From: JAIPJO01 sp035269015
Lineage (GTDB): Bacteria > Patescibacteriota > Patescibacteriia > Patescibacteriales > UBA12465
Direction: 5' to 3'
DNA: 37,362 bases
NCBI GenBank assembly: GCA_035269015.1
Contig: DATFJU010000022.1
Span: 1 to 37,362 of the forward strand
Under the pieces are notes generated by a model that was not told the DNA's origin, did not search any database, and was given only the letters and a program-made list of their open reading frames with translations. Of this stretch, positions 1-8,516 are shown piece by piece (the first letter of the stretch is position 1; each line of letters opens with the position of its first letter). The position numbers and the translations under genes are program-made.

Positions 1-422
1 TCCATTTCTTTATCATCTATTTCTACTTTTTCTCTTTCTACACCTAAATCCTTATACTTCCCAACTTCTGTTTTTGGAAGTAGTGCTATTTCAATTTGAT
101 ATTCTAAATCACTACCACTAGCTAATTTATTAATATTAACTTTTGGTTGACCAATAGCTTGATCTTCAGGTAAAGCTTTTTCAATAGCTTCTACCATGGT
201 TTTGTTAATAGCAATATAGGCTGCTTCTTCTAAGATAGCCATTTCTCCTACTTTTTGCTTTAAAACATCCATAGGAACCTTTCCCGGTCTAAAGCCTTCT
301 ATTTTTACCTTCTTAGCTAATTCTTGAGCACCTTGCTCCTGATATTTTTCCACGTCACTCCAAGCTAGAGTAACTGTTATTTTTGCTTGTGATTTTTCTA
401 ATTTTTGTGTCTTAGTTTCCAT
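1..422 (-). CDS. tig: Trigger factor, N-terminal part (runs off window)
   Basis: This is the N-terminal 140 or so residues of trigger factor, the ribosome-bound chaperone that meets nascent chains at the exit tunnel. The ATG is at 420-422 on the minus strand and the frame stays open to base 1, so the PPIase and C-terminal domains lie outside the window. The ribosome-binding signature GFRPGKVP is at residues 43-50, the same position as in E. coli. The start is 15 bases downstream of the hppA stop codon, suggesting co-transcription with hppA and possibly nusA. The identification is firm; the completeness of the gene cannot be judged here. Confidence 0.93.
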   Translation of the reverse strand, partial: METKTQKLEKSQAKITVTLAWSDVEKYQEQGAQELAKKVKIEGFRPGKVPMDVLKQKVGEMAILEEAAYIAINKTMVEAIEKALPEDQAIGQPKVNINKLASGSDLEYQIEIALLPKTEVGKYKDLGVEREKVEIDDKEM

Positions 423-437
423 AAAAATAGTTATTTA

Positions 438-2438
438 TTACAGTAGCAAACCTACAATAAGTAGAGCTACTATGTTTAAAATTTTAATCATTGGGTTAAT
501 AGCTGGTCCAGCAGTATCCTTATATGGATCACCAACTGTATCACCAGTTATTGCTGCTTTATGAGCTGCTGAGCCTTTACCACCATAATGACCATCTTCA
601 ATATACTTCTTAGCATTATCCCAAGCACCACCACCTGAAGTCATAGAAATTGCTACAAATATACCAGTAACAATTGAACCAACTAAAAGTCCTCCTAGAG
701 CTTCAACACCTAAAAATACTCCTACAAGTATTGGTGCGAGTACTGGAATTAAAGCTGGTATAACCATCTCCTTGATAGCAGATTTAGTTACAATGTCAAC
801 TGTTCTACCATAATTAGGCTTTTCAACTCCTTGCATAATACCAGGTCTTTCATTGAATTGTTTTCTTACATCAGAAACTACAGACCCAGCTGTCTTACCT
901 ACAGATTTCATAGTTAGAGCAGCGAAATAAAATGGAAGTAAACCACCAATAAAGAGTCCTGAAAGCACATAAGGATTATTAATTACAAATTCAAACTTAT
1001 CACCAACAACATCACTTATTTTATGAGTATAATCTGCAAATAATACTAAGGCTGCTAAAGCTGCACTACCAATAGCATAACCTTTAGTTACTGCTTTAGT
1101 GGTATTACCAACAGCATCTAAAGCATCGGTCTTTTCACGAACATCTTCACCCATCTCAGCCATCTCCGCAATACCTCCAGCATTATCAGTAATTGGTCCA
1201 TATGAATCTAGAGCTACAATAATTCCTGTTAGAGAAAGCATTGAAATAGCAGATACTGCTACTCCATATAATCCTAATAGTGAATAAGAACCAATAATAG
1301 CTGCTACAATAACAAGAATAGGCCACAGTGTAGATTGAAGTGACACAGCTAGACCAGCAATAACGTTAGTACCATGACCAGTTTCAGAGGCCTTAGCAAT
1401 ACTTTTAACTGGGTTGTATTTAGTTGAGGTGTAGTATTCTGTGATAACCACCAACAGAGCTGTAACAACTAAACCAATCAGAGCTGCTAGATAAACATTC
1501 ATAACTGAGTACACTGCATTATCACCAAAGAAGTATTGTGTTAAAGGATAAAAACCAATAGCTGATAATAATCCGGCTGCAATTAAACCTTTATACAAAG
1601 CCTTCATTATATTTTGTTTCTTTCCTAGTTTGATAAAGAAAATACCAACAATTGAAGCAATAATTGATACTGCTCCTATAGCTAATGGAAATAATATTAC
1701 ATTTTCATTACCTGCAAAAGTCAGTGAACCAAGTATCATGGCGGCAATTGAAGTTACAGCATACGTTTCAAAAAGATCAGCTGCCATACCAGCACAATCA
1801 CCTACATTATCACCTACATTATCAGCAATCACAGCTGGATTTCTAGGATCGTCTTCAGGAATATCAGCCTCAATCTTTCCTACTAAATCTGCTCCAACAT
1901 CGGCTGCTTTAGTATATATTCCTCCACCAAGTCTGGCAAAGATAGAAATAAGAGAACCACCAAAACTAAAACCAATTAAGGCCGCTAAATCTCCAGTTAA
2001 AAAGTAAAAACCAGCCGTACCAAGTAGTGCTAAACCTACCACTAACATTCCAGTGATACTTCCACCTTTGACTGCTACCGCTAAACCTTCCTTTAAACCT
2101 GTTTTAGAAGCCTCAGCAGTTCTAACATTAGCTCTAACACTAACATGCATACCAATATAACCTGCTAGACCTGAGAAGACTGCACCAGCCAAGAAAGCCC
2201 AAGCAGTTAACCAACCTAGAGATGGTACAAAACCAATGATTAAAAATAATGCTACTGCTACCACAGCTACTGTCTTATATTGTCTAGATAAAAAAGCTCT
2301 AGCTCCTTCTTGAATAGCTTTGGCAATGCTGGCCATTTTTTCGTTACCACTAGGTAATTTCAGAATTGATTTGATAGCAAAACCTCCATATATTAAGGCC
2401 AAAATTGCGCTACCGATAATAAAATAAGTGCTTTCCAT
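438..2438 (-). CDS. hppA: Membrane-bound proton-translocating pyrophosphatase (K+-independent type)
   Basis: This 666-residue polytopic membrane protein couples pyrophosphate hydrolysis to H+ export, a way for a fermentative cell to recover energy from PPi made in biosynthesis. Family motifs are intact: the substrate-binding segment DVGADLVGK (180-188), PEDDPRNP (194-201), DNVGDNVGD (206-214), DNAGGIAEM (418-426) and GGAWDNAKK near the C-terminus. The subtype-deciding motif is GNTTKAVT (444-451). Lys448 and Thr451 sit where K+-dependent enzymes have Ala, so this should be a K+-independent H+ pump. It lies between nusA and tig on the same strand, with a 67-base gap from nusA. Confidence 0.96.
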   Translation of the reverse strand: MESTYFIIGSAILALIYGGFAIKSILKLPSGNEKMASIAKAIQEGARAFLSRQYKTVAVVAVALFLIIGFVPSLGWLTAWAFLAGAVFSGLAGYIGMHVSVRANVRTAEASKTGLKEGLAVAVKGGSITGMLVVGLALLGTAGFYFLTGDLAALIGFSFGGSLISIFARLGGGIYTKAADVGADLVGKIEADIPEDDPRNPAVIADNVGDNVGDCAGMAADLFETYAVTSIAAMILGSLTFAGNENVILFPLAIGAVSIIASIVGIFFIKLGKKQNIMKALYKGLIAAGLLSAIGFYPLTQYFFGDNAVYSVMNVYLAALIGLVVTALLVVITEYYTSTKYNPVKSIAKASETGHGTNVIAGLAVSLQSTLWPILVIVAAIIGSYSLLGLYGVAVSAISMLSLTGIIVALDSYGPITDNAGGIAEMAEMGEDVREKTDALDAVGNTTKAVTKGYAIGSAALAALVLFADYTHKISDVVGDKFEFVINNPYVLSGLFIGGLLPFYFAALTMKSVGKTAGSVVSDVRKQFNERPGIMQGVEKPNYGRTVDIVTKSAIKEMVIPALIPVLAPILVGVFLGVEALGGLLVGSIVTGIFVAISMTSGGGAWDNAKKYIEDGHYGGKGSAAHKAAITGDTVGDPYKDTAGPAINPMIKILNIVALLIVGLLL

Positions 2439-2460
2439 ACTTTTTCTTATTAATTATTTG

Positions 2461-2477
2461 TTATTTAATATCTAAGT
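2461..2477. repeat. 17-bp direct repeat, copy 1 (5' of hppA)
   Basis: The sequence TTATTTAATATCTAAGT recurs exactly at 3951-3967. On the minus strand each copy lies just upstream of a start codon, hppA here and nusA there. It may be a shared promoter or leader element, or a relic of a small duplication. Confidence 0.6.
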
Positions 2478-2505
2478 CTAAAGAATCTAAACTAAAGTAT
2501 CTAGA

Positions 2506-3945
2506 TTATTTATCTTCTTTCTCCTCTTTGTCTTGTTCTTCTTTACCATCTGCTGTTTTTTTATCCTCATCCTCTTCTTTTTCTTTCTTTACCTTTTTAT
2601 CTTCTTTCTTATCCTCCTTTTCTTCTTTCTCTTCCTTTTCTTCTTTCTCTACTACCACCTTATCTATCTCTTCCTTATCTTCCTTTACATCTTCAGGTGT
2701 AGCTGAAGCCTCTACAGCTTCCTCAGTTTTTTCAGCCCCTTCAGCAAGAATATCTATTTTCCAACCAGTTAAATGTGCAGCTAAACGAACATTTTGACCA
2801 TTTTTTCCAATAGCTAATGATAGTTTATCTTCTGCAACCTTTACCACCGCTTTCTTTTCTTCTTCATTTAAATCAATACTTAAAGTTTGAGCGGGTGAAA
2901 GAGAGTTAGAAATGAATTTTTTAGGATCTTCGTCATATTCAATAATATCAACCTTTTCTCCTCCAAGTTCATTAATAATAGTTTGTATTCTAGCTCCACG
3001 TTGACCTACACATGAACCAACTGGATCAACATTGTCTGCTTCAGTATATATAGCTACTTTAGATCTAGAACCTGCTTCTCTTGATACACCCTTAATTTCA
3101 ATTAAACCATTAGAAATTTCTGGTATTTCTAAGTAAAATACTTTCTTTAATATTTCTTCTGATTTTCTAGACAGAATTATCTCAGCACCCTTAGGCCCTA
3201 ACTTTACCTCTTTAATATATACTTTAATTCTTTCTCCCGAATTATATTGTTCATGAGGAATTTGCTCATCATGAGAAAGATAGCCAGCAGCTTTTCCTAA
3301 ATCAACTAACACAAACCTAGGTTCTCTACGTTGAACAACACCACTAACCACTTCACCCTCTTTACCTTTAAACTCATTAAAGATCATGTCTCTTTCTATT
3401 TCTCTAAGCTTTTGTACAATCACTTGCTTAGCTGTTTGGGCAGCCATACGTCCATATTCTTCAGGGATAGGGAGTTCTGTAACTATTTCATCACCTATTT
3501 TAGCTCCTGATTTTAGAATTTGAGCTTCACTAATTTGAATCTCTGTTCTAGGGTTAAATCTTCTTGGCTCTTCTTCTGCTTCACCTTCTTTAGTTTCAGC
3601 TTTATCATCCTTCTTTTCAGCGCTTTCCTTATCATCTTTCTTCTCCTCTTTCTTTTCTTCAGGCTTACCCTGAGCTCTTCTTTCTTTTCTTTCCTTAGCT
3701 TCTTCTTCTCTTTGTCTCATTTCTTCTAAAACTTCTTCAGGAACATCTTCTACTACTGTTTTTACATCAAATATTTTAGAGTTTCCTGTTTTAGGGTCAA
3801 ACTCTACTTTAATGTTTTGGTTTTTTTCACCATAATCTTTACGATAAGCAGCAGCTAAAGACATCTCAATAGCTGAGACCACCATATCATATTCTAGGTT
3901 TTTCTCATCACAAACCTGTTGTATGGCACTTGATAGATCTGACAT
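2506..3945 (-). CDS. nusA: Transcription termination/antitermination factor NusA with charged insertion and tail
   Basis: NusA binds RNA polymerase and nascent RNA and modulates pausing, termination and antitermination. The 479-residue protein has an N-terminal RNAP-binding region (1-190), an S1 domain (about 195-262), KH1 with GQRG (314-317) and KH2 with GKNGQ (380-384). Two features are unusual. A Lys/Glu/Asp-rich low-complexity insertion (about 73-130) splits the N-terminal domain. The protein also ends in a long acidic/basic tail (about 405-479) made almost only of E, K and D. The tail could be a CPR-specific interaction arm, but that is inference. Identification from S1-KH-KH is secure. 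Confidence 0.95.
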   Translation of the reverse strand: MSDLSSAIQQVCDEKNLEYDMVVSAIEMSLAAAYRKDYGEKNQNIKVEFDPKTGNSKIFDVKTVVEDVPEEVLEEMRQREEEAKERKERRAQGKPEEKKEEKKDDKESAEKKDDKAETKEGEAEEEPRRFNPRTEIQISEAQILKSGAKIGDEIVTELPIPEEYGRMAAQTAKQVIVQKLREIERDMIFNEFKGKEGEVVSGVVQRREPRFVLVDLGKAAGYLSHDEQIPHEQYNSGERIKVYIKEVKLGPKGAEIILSRKSEEILKKVFYLEIPEISNGLIEIKGVSREAGSRSKVAIYTEADNVDPVGSCVGQRGARIQTIINELGGEKVDIIEYDEDPKKFISNSLSPAQTLSIDLNEEEKKAVVKVAEDKLSLAIGKNGQNVRLAAHLTGWKIDILAEGAEKTEEAVEASATPEDVKEDKEEIDKVVVEKEEKEEKEEKEDKKEDKKVKKEKEEDEDKKTADGKEEQDKEEKEDK

Positions 3946-3950
3946 ATTTT

Positions 3951-3967
3951 TTATTTAATATCTAAGT
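3951..3967. repeat. 17-bp direct repeat, copy 2 (5' of nusA)
   Basis: This is an exact copy of the element at 2461-2477. It lies 6 bases upstream of the nusA start codon on the minus strand. Its reverse complement includes ATATTAAAT, which could contribute a -10-like element, but no convincing -35 is visible. Confidence 0.55.
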
Positions 3968-3983
3968 TTATTATTTTTTATTT

Positions 3984-4025
3984 AAAAAAGCTAATTGTTA
4001 TATTAACAACTAGCTTTATATTGAT
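3984..4025 (-). terminator. Rho-independent terminator upstream of nusA
   Basis: On the minus strand AAAGCTA pairs with TAGCTTT, and an inner TTGTT/AACAA extends the stem after a single mismatch. A run of T follows. It would end leftward transcription from the LamG gene before nusA. Confidence 0.7.
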
Positions 4026-4133
4026 TATATAGTATCAATTGTAACAATTTTTGTCAAAAAAGGATTAGAAACAAGCAAACAAACTAAAACAAAAAGGAAG
4101 AATATAGACTAAAGACTTTAATTAAATAACTAT

Positions 4134-6353
4134 TTATTCTGGATGAGCAGTCATATCCACATTATTAGCGCCTTGATCATATAAAGATTGTACTTCTGTT
4201 TCTGACAGAGTGCGGTTATATATACGTAAATTAGAAATAGATCCATTCCATAAATATGAATCCCCCACATAACCGTCTCCTATTCCATTATACAAAAATG
4301 CTGAACTTTCACCACTATCAATAGTTTCTTCACGTTTTAATTCTCCATCTACAAATATAGATATTTTACCTTCAAAATCAACCGTCCACGTTATATTATG
4401 CCAATATCCATCAAAAATTTCATTTAACAAATTACTACCATCGTTAAAAACATGTACTCCATTAATATTTCTATATCTAAAATAAGGGGTACCATCTGAA
4501 CTTGTAAAATAAATAGTGCTACCACCACCACCTCCATCACCAAAAGGTAAATAAAATCTATCTGGAGAATTTTCTTTTGTCCATTTAATCCACACAGAAT
4601 AGCTGTATTCTTCTTTATCATCAAAAAATATATTTGGATGCAAAATCTTGTCGTTTATCCCATCAAAACTAGCACCTTCATCAATTATTGTAGCTCCATA
4701 ATTTTGTCCATCATTGGAATAAGGGGTTTTATCAGTCATTACCTCTGAACCAGCTGTTTCATCTTTAGTGTGTTTTAACGTTAAAGGCATATCGAAAATT
4801 AAACCTTTATTCAAGCTTCCTGCACTTATTTTAGGTTCATACAAGTCATACAATGATTGTATTTCTAATTCTGAAAGAACGCGATTGTATATACGCACAT
4901 CATCTATAGAACCATTAAAATAATCATCAGATGTGCCTCTCCAACCAAAAATAATTGGTCGATTTAATGAACTAACTAAAGTTCCGGTATAAGTCACTGA
5001 ATCATACATCTGACCATTTATATAAGAAGTTATTTTTTTTGAAGATAAATCATGAGTTACAGTAACTAATTGCCATTTTTTTGGTTCTAACCCTGATGCA
5101 TAATTAAGACAAAAATAATTACTACCATCAGGAGCTCTTGAACAAATTCTATTTTCAAACATATGAAAGCCATTCAAATATTGTTGTCCAAACCCAAAAA
5201 CAGTTTCAAAGTTTCCATCTAATACATCCTTATCTACATAATACCAAGCGCTAGCAGTCCAATCTCCATTATTAATATTGTAATTTATATTATCTGTGCG
5301 TACATAATCACTAACTCCATCAAAACTCATCGCCCCATCTGATTCCCCCATTCTATCTGTGGAAAAGGTAGCTCCATTGTTTGTTCCATGATTACTATAT
5401 GGAGTTTTGTCTGTTAATCTGTTTGTGCTTGAATTATAATCTACTCCATCCATGGTCCAATGTCCCACTAAACCCTTTTGCAGTGAAGAGGCGCTGTAAT
5501 TTACTTTTTCACTCTCATACATATCTTGGACTTCTTGGTCTGTTAGAGCATAGTTATAGATACGAACATCTTCTATAAGACCTTCAAACTCAGCATTTCC
5601 AAAATTTAATGGTGCACTATTAGTTATATTGTTTAAATAACCATCAAAATTAGAAAAAGGTCTTCTATTATAATAATCACCGTCAGAATATGACCTAAAT
5701 TCCTCTGCCTCTCTATCTATTAAACCTACTATATGATGCCAATCTCCATCAGTAGCATCAAATCCAGCATAAACATATTGATTTCCATATACTCGATCAT
5801 CCTGAAACCAAAATATACAATTCCCGTCCCAGCCAGAAGAAAGAGAAAATCGATAATTTGCACCAGCTCCGGAACTTTTTATAATAACATTTTGGTGACT
5901 TCCATCCCAATCAGGAACCTTTATCCAAAATGAAATAGTAAAACTTCCATCACTTGGGTTAAGAGAACTATCATCAGGCACCTCCACATAATCACTAACT
6001 CCATTAAAACTCATAGTCCCATCCACGCTTCCATACCTACCACTCTCAAAGACAGCGTTGTTATTAGAAACACCATTGTTATTACTACCACTTCTGTCTG
6101 TGAAAGTTTTAGTAGTAGAATCATAGTTGTCTACAGATAAGCTCATATCTAAGACTGCTGTGTTTGCTTCTTGAGAGAAAACATCAAAACTAAAAAGAGC
6201 TGTGCTTAAAACTATAAGCACTGCTACAACAATAAGTCCTGTTTTCTGATACCTTTTTCTAAATGTTTTCTTATGATTAAAAACCTTGGTTTTTTTCTGT
6301 AAAAACTTGTTTATCTGTTTATACTTCTTTAGAAAATATTTCTTACTTATCAT
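4134..6353 (-). CDS. Membrane-anchored surface protein with three LamG/concanavalin A-like repeats
   Basis: This 739-residue protein has a basic cytoplasmic N-terminus, one hydrophobic helix (about 38-56, signal anchor) and then three tandem LamG-like jelly-roll domains (about 62-285, 293-510 and 517-735). Each ends with the typical closing motif: RIYNYALTDQEVQDMY, RIYNRVLSELEIQSLY and RIYNRTLSETEVQSLY. Each begins with a segment resembling LTDKTPYSNHG. LamG domains bind carbohydrate or protein ligands, so an extracellular adhesion or host-contact role is plausible, but no substrate can be read from sequence. The high similarity of repeats 2 and 3 suggests recent duplication. It lies downstream of the pilin-like gene on the same strand. 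Confidence 0.85.
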   Translation of the reverse strand: MISKKYFLKKYKQINKFLQKKTKVFNHKKTFRKRYQKTGLIVVAVLIVLSTALFSFDVFSQEANTAVLDMSLSVDNYDSTTKTFTDRSGSNNNGVSNNNAVFESGRYGSVDGTMSFNGVSDYVEVPDDSSLNPSDGSFTISFWIKVPDWDGSHQNVIIKSSGAGANYRFSLSSGWDGNCIFWFQDDRVYGNQYVYAGFDATDGDWHHIVGLIDREAEEFRSYSDGDYYNRRPFSNFDGYLNNITNSAPLNFGNAEFEGLIEDVRIYNYALTDQEVQDMYESEKVNYSASSLQKGLVGHWTMDGVDYNSSTNRLTDKTPYSNHGTNNGATFSTDRMGESDGAMSFDGVSDYVRTDNINYNINNGDWTASAWYYVDKDVLDGNFETVFGFGQQYLNGFHMFENRICSRAPDGSNYFCLNYASGLEPKKWQLVTVTHDLSSKKITSYINGQMYDSVTYTGTLVSSLNRPIIFGWRGTSDDYFNGSIDDVRIYNRVLSELEIQSLYDLYEPKISAGSLNKGLIFDMPLTLKHTKDETAGSEVMTDKTPYSNDGQNYGATIIDEGASFDGINDKILHPNIFFDDKEEYSYSVWIKWTKENSPDRFYLPFGDGGGGGSTIYFTSSDGTPYFRYRNINGVHVFNDGSNLLNEIFDGYWHNITWTVDFEGKISIFVDGELKREETIDSGESSAFLYNGIGDGYVGDSYLWNGSISNLRIYNRTLSETEVQSLYDQGANNVDMTAHPE

Positions 6354-6482
6354 TTATTGTTTTATTTGTATATTACTTTATGTATATATGTTACTTAAAT
6401 ATACTAATAACTACTGTATTAATATTAATTATAAACATTTAGCTATATTAACATCATTATAATTTTAATCTAAATATTTAAA

Positions 6483-6923
6483 TTAATTATATACTTTAAG
6501 ATACATTGGGTCATTTTCAGAAACAGCCACTAAGCTTTTTAGTATAAAATAAGAGATAGACCAAGAGGCTAAAATAATTGCTAAACCTATTGTAGCATTG
6601 GATAAATTCTTTTTAGCTTTTTTAACTTGTTCCTCATTACCACCAGCAGTCATCCACTGATAACCGGAAATTATGATTAACACCACAAATATAACAGCTA
6701 ATAATTGCAAAACAACATTAATTATTTCCATTACAGTTACCCTTATATCTTGAGGCGCACCTGTTTCACCATATGCTTTTTGTCCTACATCTTCAATACC
6801 AACCTGAGCATCCCAAAGACTATCAGCTGCAGAAGCAGAATTCATTGTATAATTAACAATAGGAAGAAGCAGTAAAAAAAAGAGAACAAAAAGAGAAATA
6901 AATTTTTTCTTAGCATTTTTCAT
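6483..6923 (-). CDS. VirB2/TrbC-family pilin-like protein
   Basis: This 146-residue protein has a signal peptide (residues 1-33, ending in ASA), a short extracytoplasmic segment, and two hydrophobic helices (about 66-86 and 109-130). The helices flank a conserved-looking loop, SGYQWMTAGGNEEQVKKAKK (86-105). This architecture matches the VirB2/TrbC pilin-like proteins common in CPR genomes, where they are assigned to conjugation-like or type IV secretion-like machinery. No ATPase or channel gene is nearby, so the assembly partners must be elsewhere or the protein acts otherwise. The family call comes from topology and the loop motif. Confidence 0.75.
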   Translation of the reverse strand: MKNAKKKFISLFVLFFLLLLPIVNYTMNSASAADSLWDAQVGIEDVGQKAYGETGAPQDIRVTVMEIINVVLQLLAVIFVVLIIISGYQWMTAGGNEEQVKKAKKNLSNATIGLAIILASWSISYFILKSLVAVSENDPMYLKVYN

Positions 6924-6941
6924 AGCCTTTGTGTTATAATT

Positions 6942-6986
6942 TAATTGAAAATCTTCAATTGAGTATTTAAATGATTATTCAATTGA
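6942..6986. promoter_or_regulatory. Palindromic repeats in divergent pilin/flippase promoter region
   Basis: TTCAATTGA occurs twice (6954-6962 and 6978-6986), 24 bases apart start to start. The first copy also forms a hairpin with AATTGAA just upstream. Placed between divergent genes, these could be operator half-sites, but AT-rich composition makes chance plausible. Confidence 0.3.
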
Positions 6987-7053
6987 TTTATTAAGTGTTT
7001 AAATATTATATATTTTGCTTATTAATTAATATTATAGCAAAAATAGCGTCTAT

Positions 7054-8505
7054 ATGACAACCAAGACTCCAGTACTACAAAAAAAGATAGCCTACAACAC
7101 CGGCATACAAATACTTAGCAAAATAATCTCCACCGCTATAGCTTTAATAGCTACAGCTTTAATGACTCGTTACCTAGGAACTAATGGCTTTGGTCAATAC
7201 ACCACCATCATGACCTTCATTTCTATCTTTGCTATTATTGCTGATTTAGGATTAACACTGGTAACGGTACAGATGATAAGTTTGCCAGGAGTATCGGAGA
7301 AGAAAATACTAGATAACCTTTTTGCTTTAAGACTACTTTCAGCCATACTTTTCTTAAGTTTAGGCCCAGCTCTGGTTTGGCTCTTTCCTTATGACTATAG
7401 TATTAAAATAGGAGTGCTGATACTTTCTTTATCGTTCCTGTTCATTGCTTTAAATCAAATACTGATTGGTCTTTTTCAAAAAAGACTGAGGATGGATAAA
7501 GCGGCTATCTCAGAAGTAGGTGGAAGACTGTTTTTAGTTTTGGGTGTGTGGTTAGCGGTTAGATATAATTTAGGCCTTACTGGAATACTTTGGACTACTG
7601 TTATTGCCAACTTAATAAACTTTCTACTGCACTTTATTTTTTCTAGAAGATTTATTAAAATCAGCTTGCGCTTTGATTTAAATATCTGGAAAGAAATAGC
7701 TATTAAGTCTTGGCCACTAGCAATTATTATTGTTTTTAATCTTATATATTTAAAAGCTGACATTTTAATATTGTCGTTGGTAAAGCCGCAAGCTCATGTA
7801 GGTATATATGGTGCGGCCTATAAGGTGATTGATGTACTAGTTACTATTCCTTTTATGTTTGCCGGGTTAGTATTGCCTTTTTTTACCAAAACATGGGCTT
7901 TAAAAAAAGATTTTCTGTTTAAAAAATTAATTCAAAAAGGGTATGACTTTATGATACTTTTAGCTCTACCAGTTTTAATTGCTACTCAATTTCTAGCTCC
8001 AGAAATAATTCATTTAATTGGTGGTTCTGATTTTAAAGAATCAATAGAGGTGCTTAAAATACTTATTCTAGCTGGAGCCTTGATATTTGTAGGTACACTA
8101 TTTTCTCATGTTATTATTTCAATTGATAAACAAAAAAAGTTAATCCCCATATATATCTTTACCAGCGTCACTTCAGTTATTGGCTACATCCTCTTTATCC
8201 CTAAATATTCATACATGGGTGCTGCTTGGATGACAGTATATAGCGAAGCATTAATAGCTATTATGGCTATATATTATGTATATAAGTTTGTAAACTTTTT
8301 GCCTAAGCATAAAGTGTTTTTCAAGAGTCTTTTAGCTTCAATAGTAATGTTAGCTTTTATATTAATCCTTCCCAGCGCTTTTAAATACACTTGGTATGGA
8401 CTAATTACTACTATTTTTGTAGCCATAGGTATATATTTCTTAACCTTTTACCTATTAAAAGGTTGGAGTAAAAAAGATGTAGAATTTTTAAATCAAATAA
8501 ACTAA
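7054..8505 (+). CDS. Polysaccharide/lipid-linked oligosaccharide flippase (Wzx/MVF-like)
   Basis: This 483-residue integral membrane protein has about 14 hydrophobic helices. The N-terminal motif TRYLGTNGFGQY (38-49) is typical of oligosaccharide flippases of the MOP superfamily. Such proteins move undecaprenyl-linked sugar repeats across the membrane for surface polysaccharide or glycan assembly. It begins a plus-strand cluster, and the following glycosyltransferase starts only 12 bases downstream, which fits a glycan export function. A drug-efflux MATE role is less likely given this motif and the neighbour. Confidence is high for flippase and low for the substrate. Confidence 0.88.
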   Translation: MTTKTPVLQKKIAYNTGIQILSKIISTAIALIATALMTRYLGTNGFGQYTTIMTFISIFAIIADLGLTLVTVQMISLPGVSEKKILDNLFALRLLSAILFLSLGPALVWLFPYDYSIKIGVLILSLSFLFIALNQILIGLFQKRLRMDKAAISEVGGRLFLVLGVWLAVRYNLGLTGILWTTVIANLINFLLHFIFSRRFIKISLRFDLNIWKEIAIKSWPLAIIIVFNLIYLKADILILSLVKPQAHVGIYGAAYKVIDVLVTIPFMFAGLVLPFFTKTWALKKDFLFKKLIQKGYDFMILLALPVLIATQFLAPEIIHLIGGSDFKESIEVLKILILAGALIFVGTLFSHVIISIDKQKKLIPIYIFTSVTSVIGYILFIPKYSYMGAAWMTVYSEALIAIMAIYYVYKFVNFLPKHKVFFKSLLASIVMLAFILILPSAFKYTWYGLITTIFVAIGIYFLTFYLLKGWSKKDVEFLNQIN

Positions 8506-8516
8506 AGAATAATCTA

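Noticed and set aside
2528..2797. Ser/Phe-rich plus-strand ORF opposite the end of nusA
   Set aside because: It is the antisense reading of the Lys/Glu repeat-rich NusA tail and has no independent support.
7054..8505. Drug/Na+ MATE efflux pump
   Set aside because: The TRYLGTNGFGQY motif and coupling to a glycosyltransferase favour the polysaccharide flippase branch.
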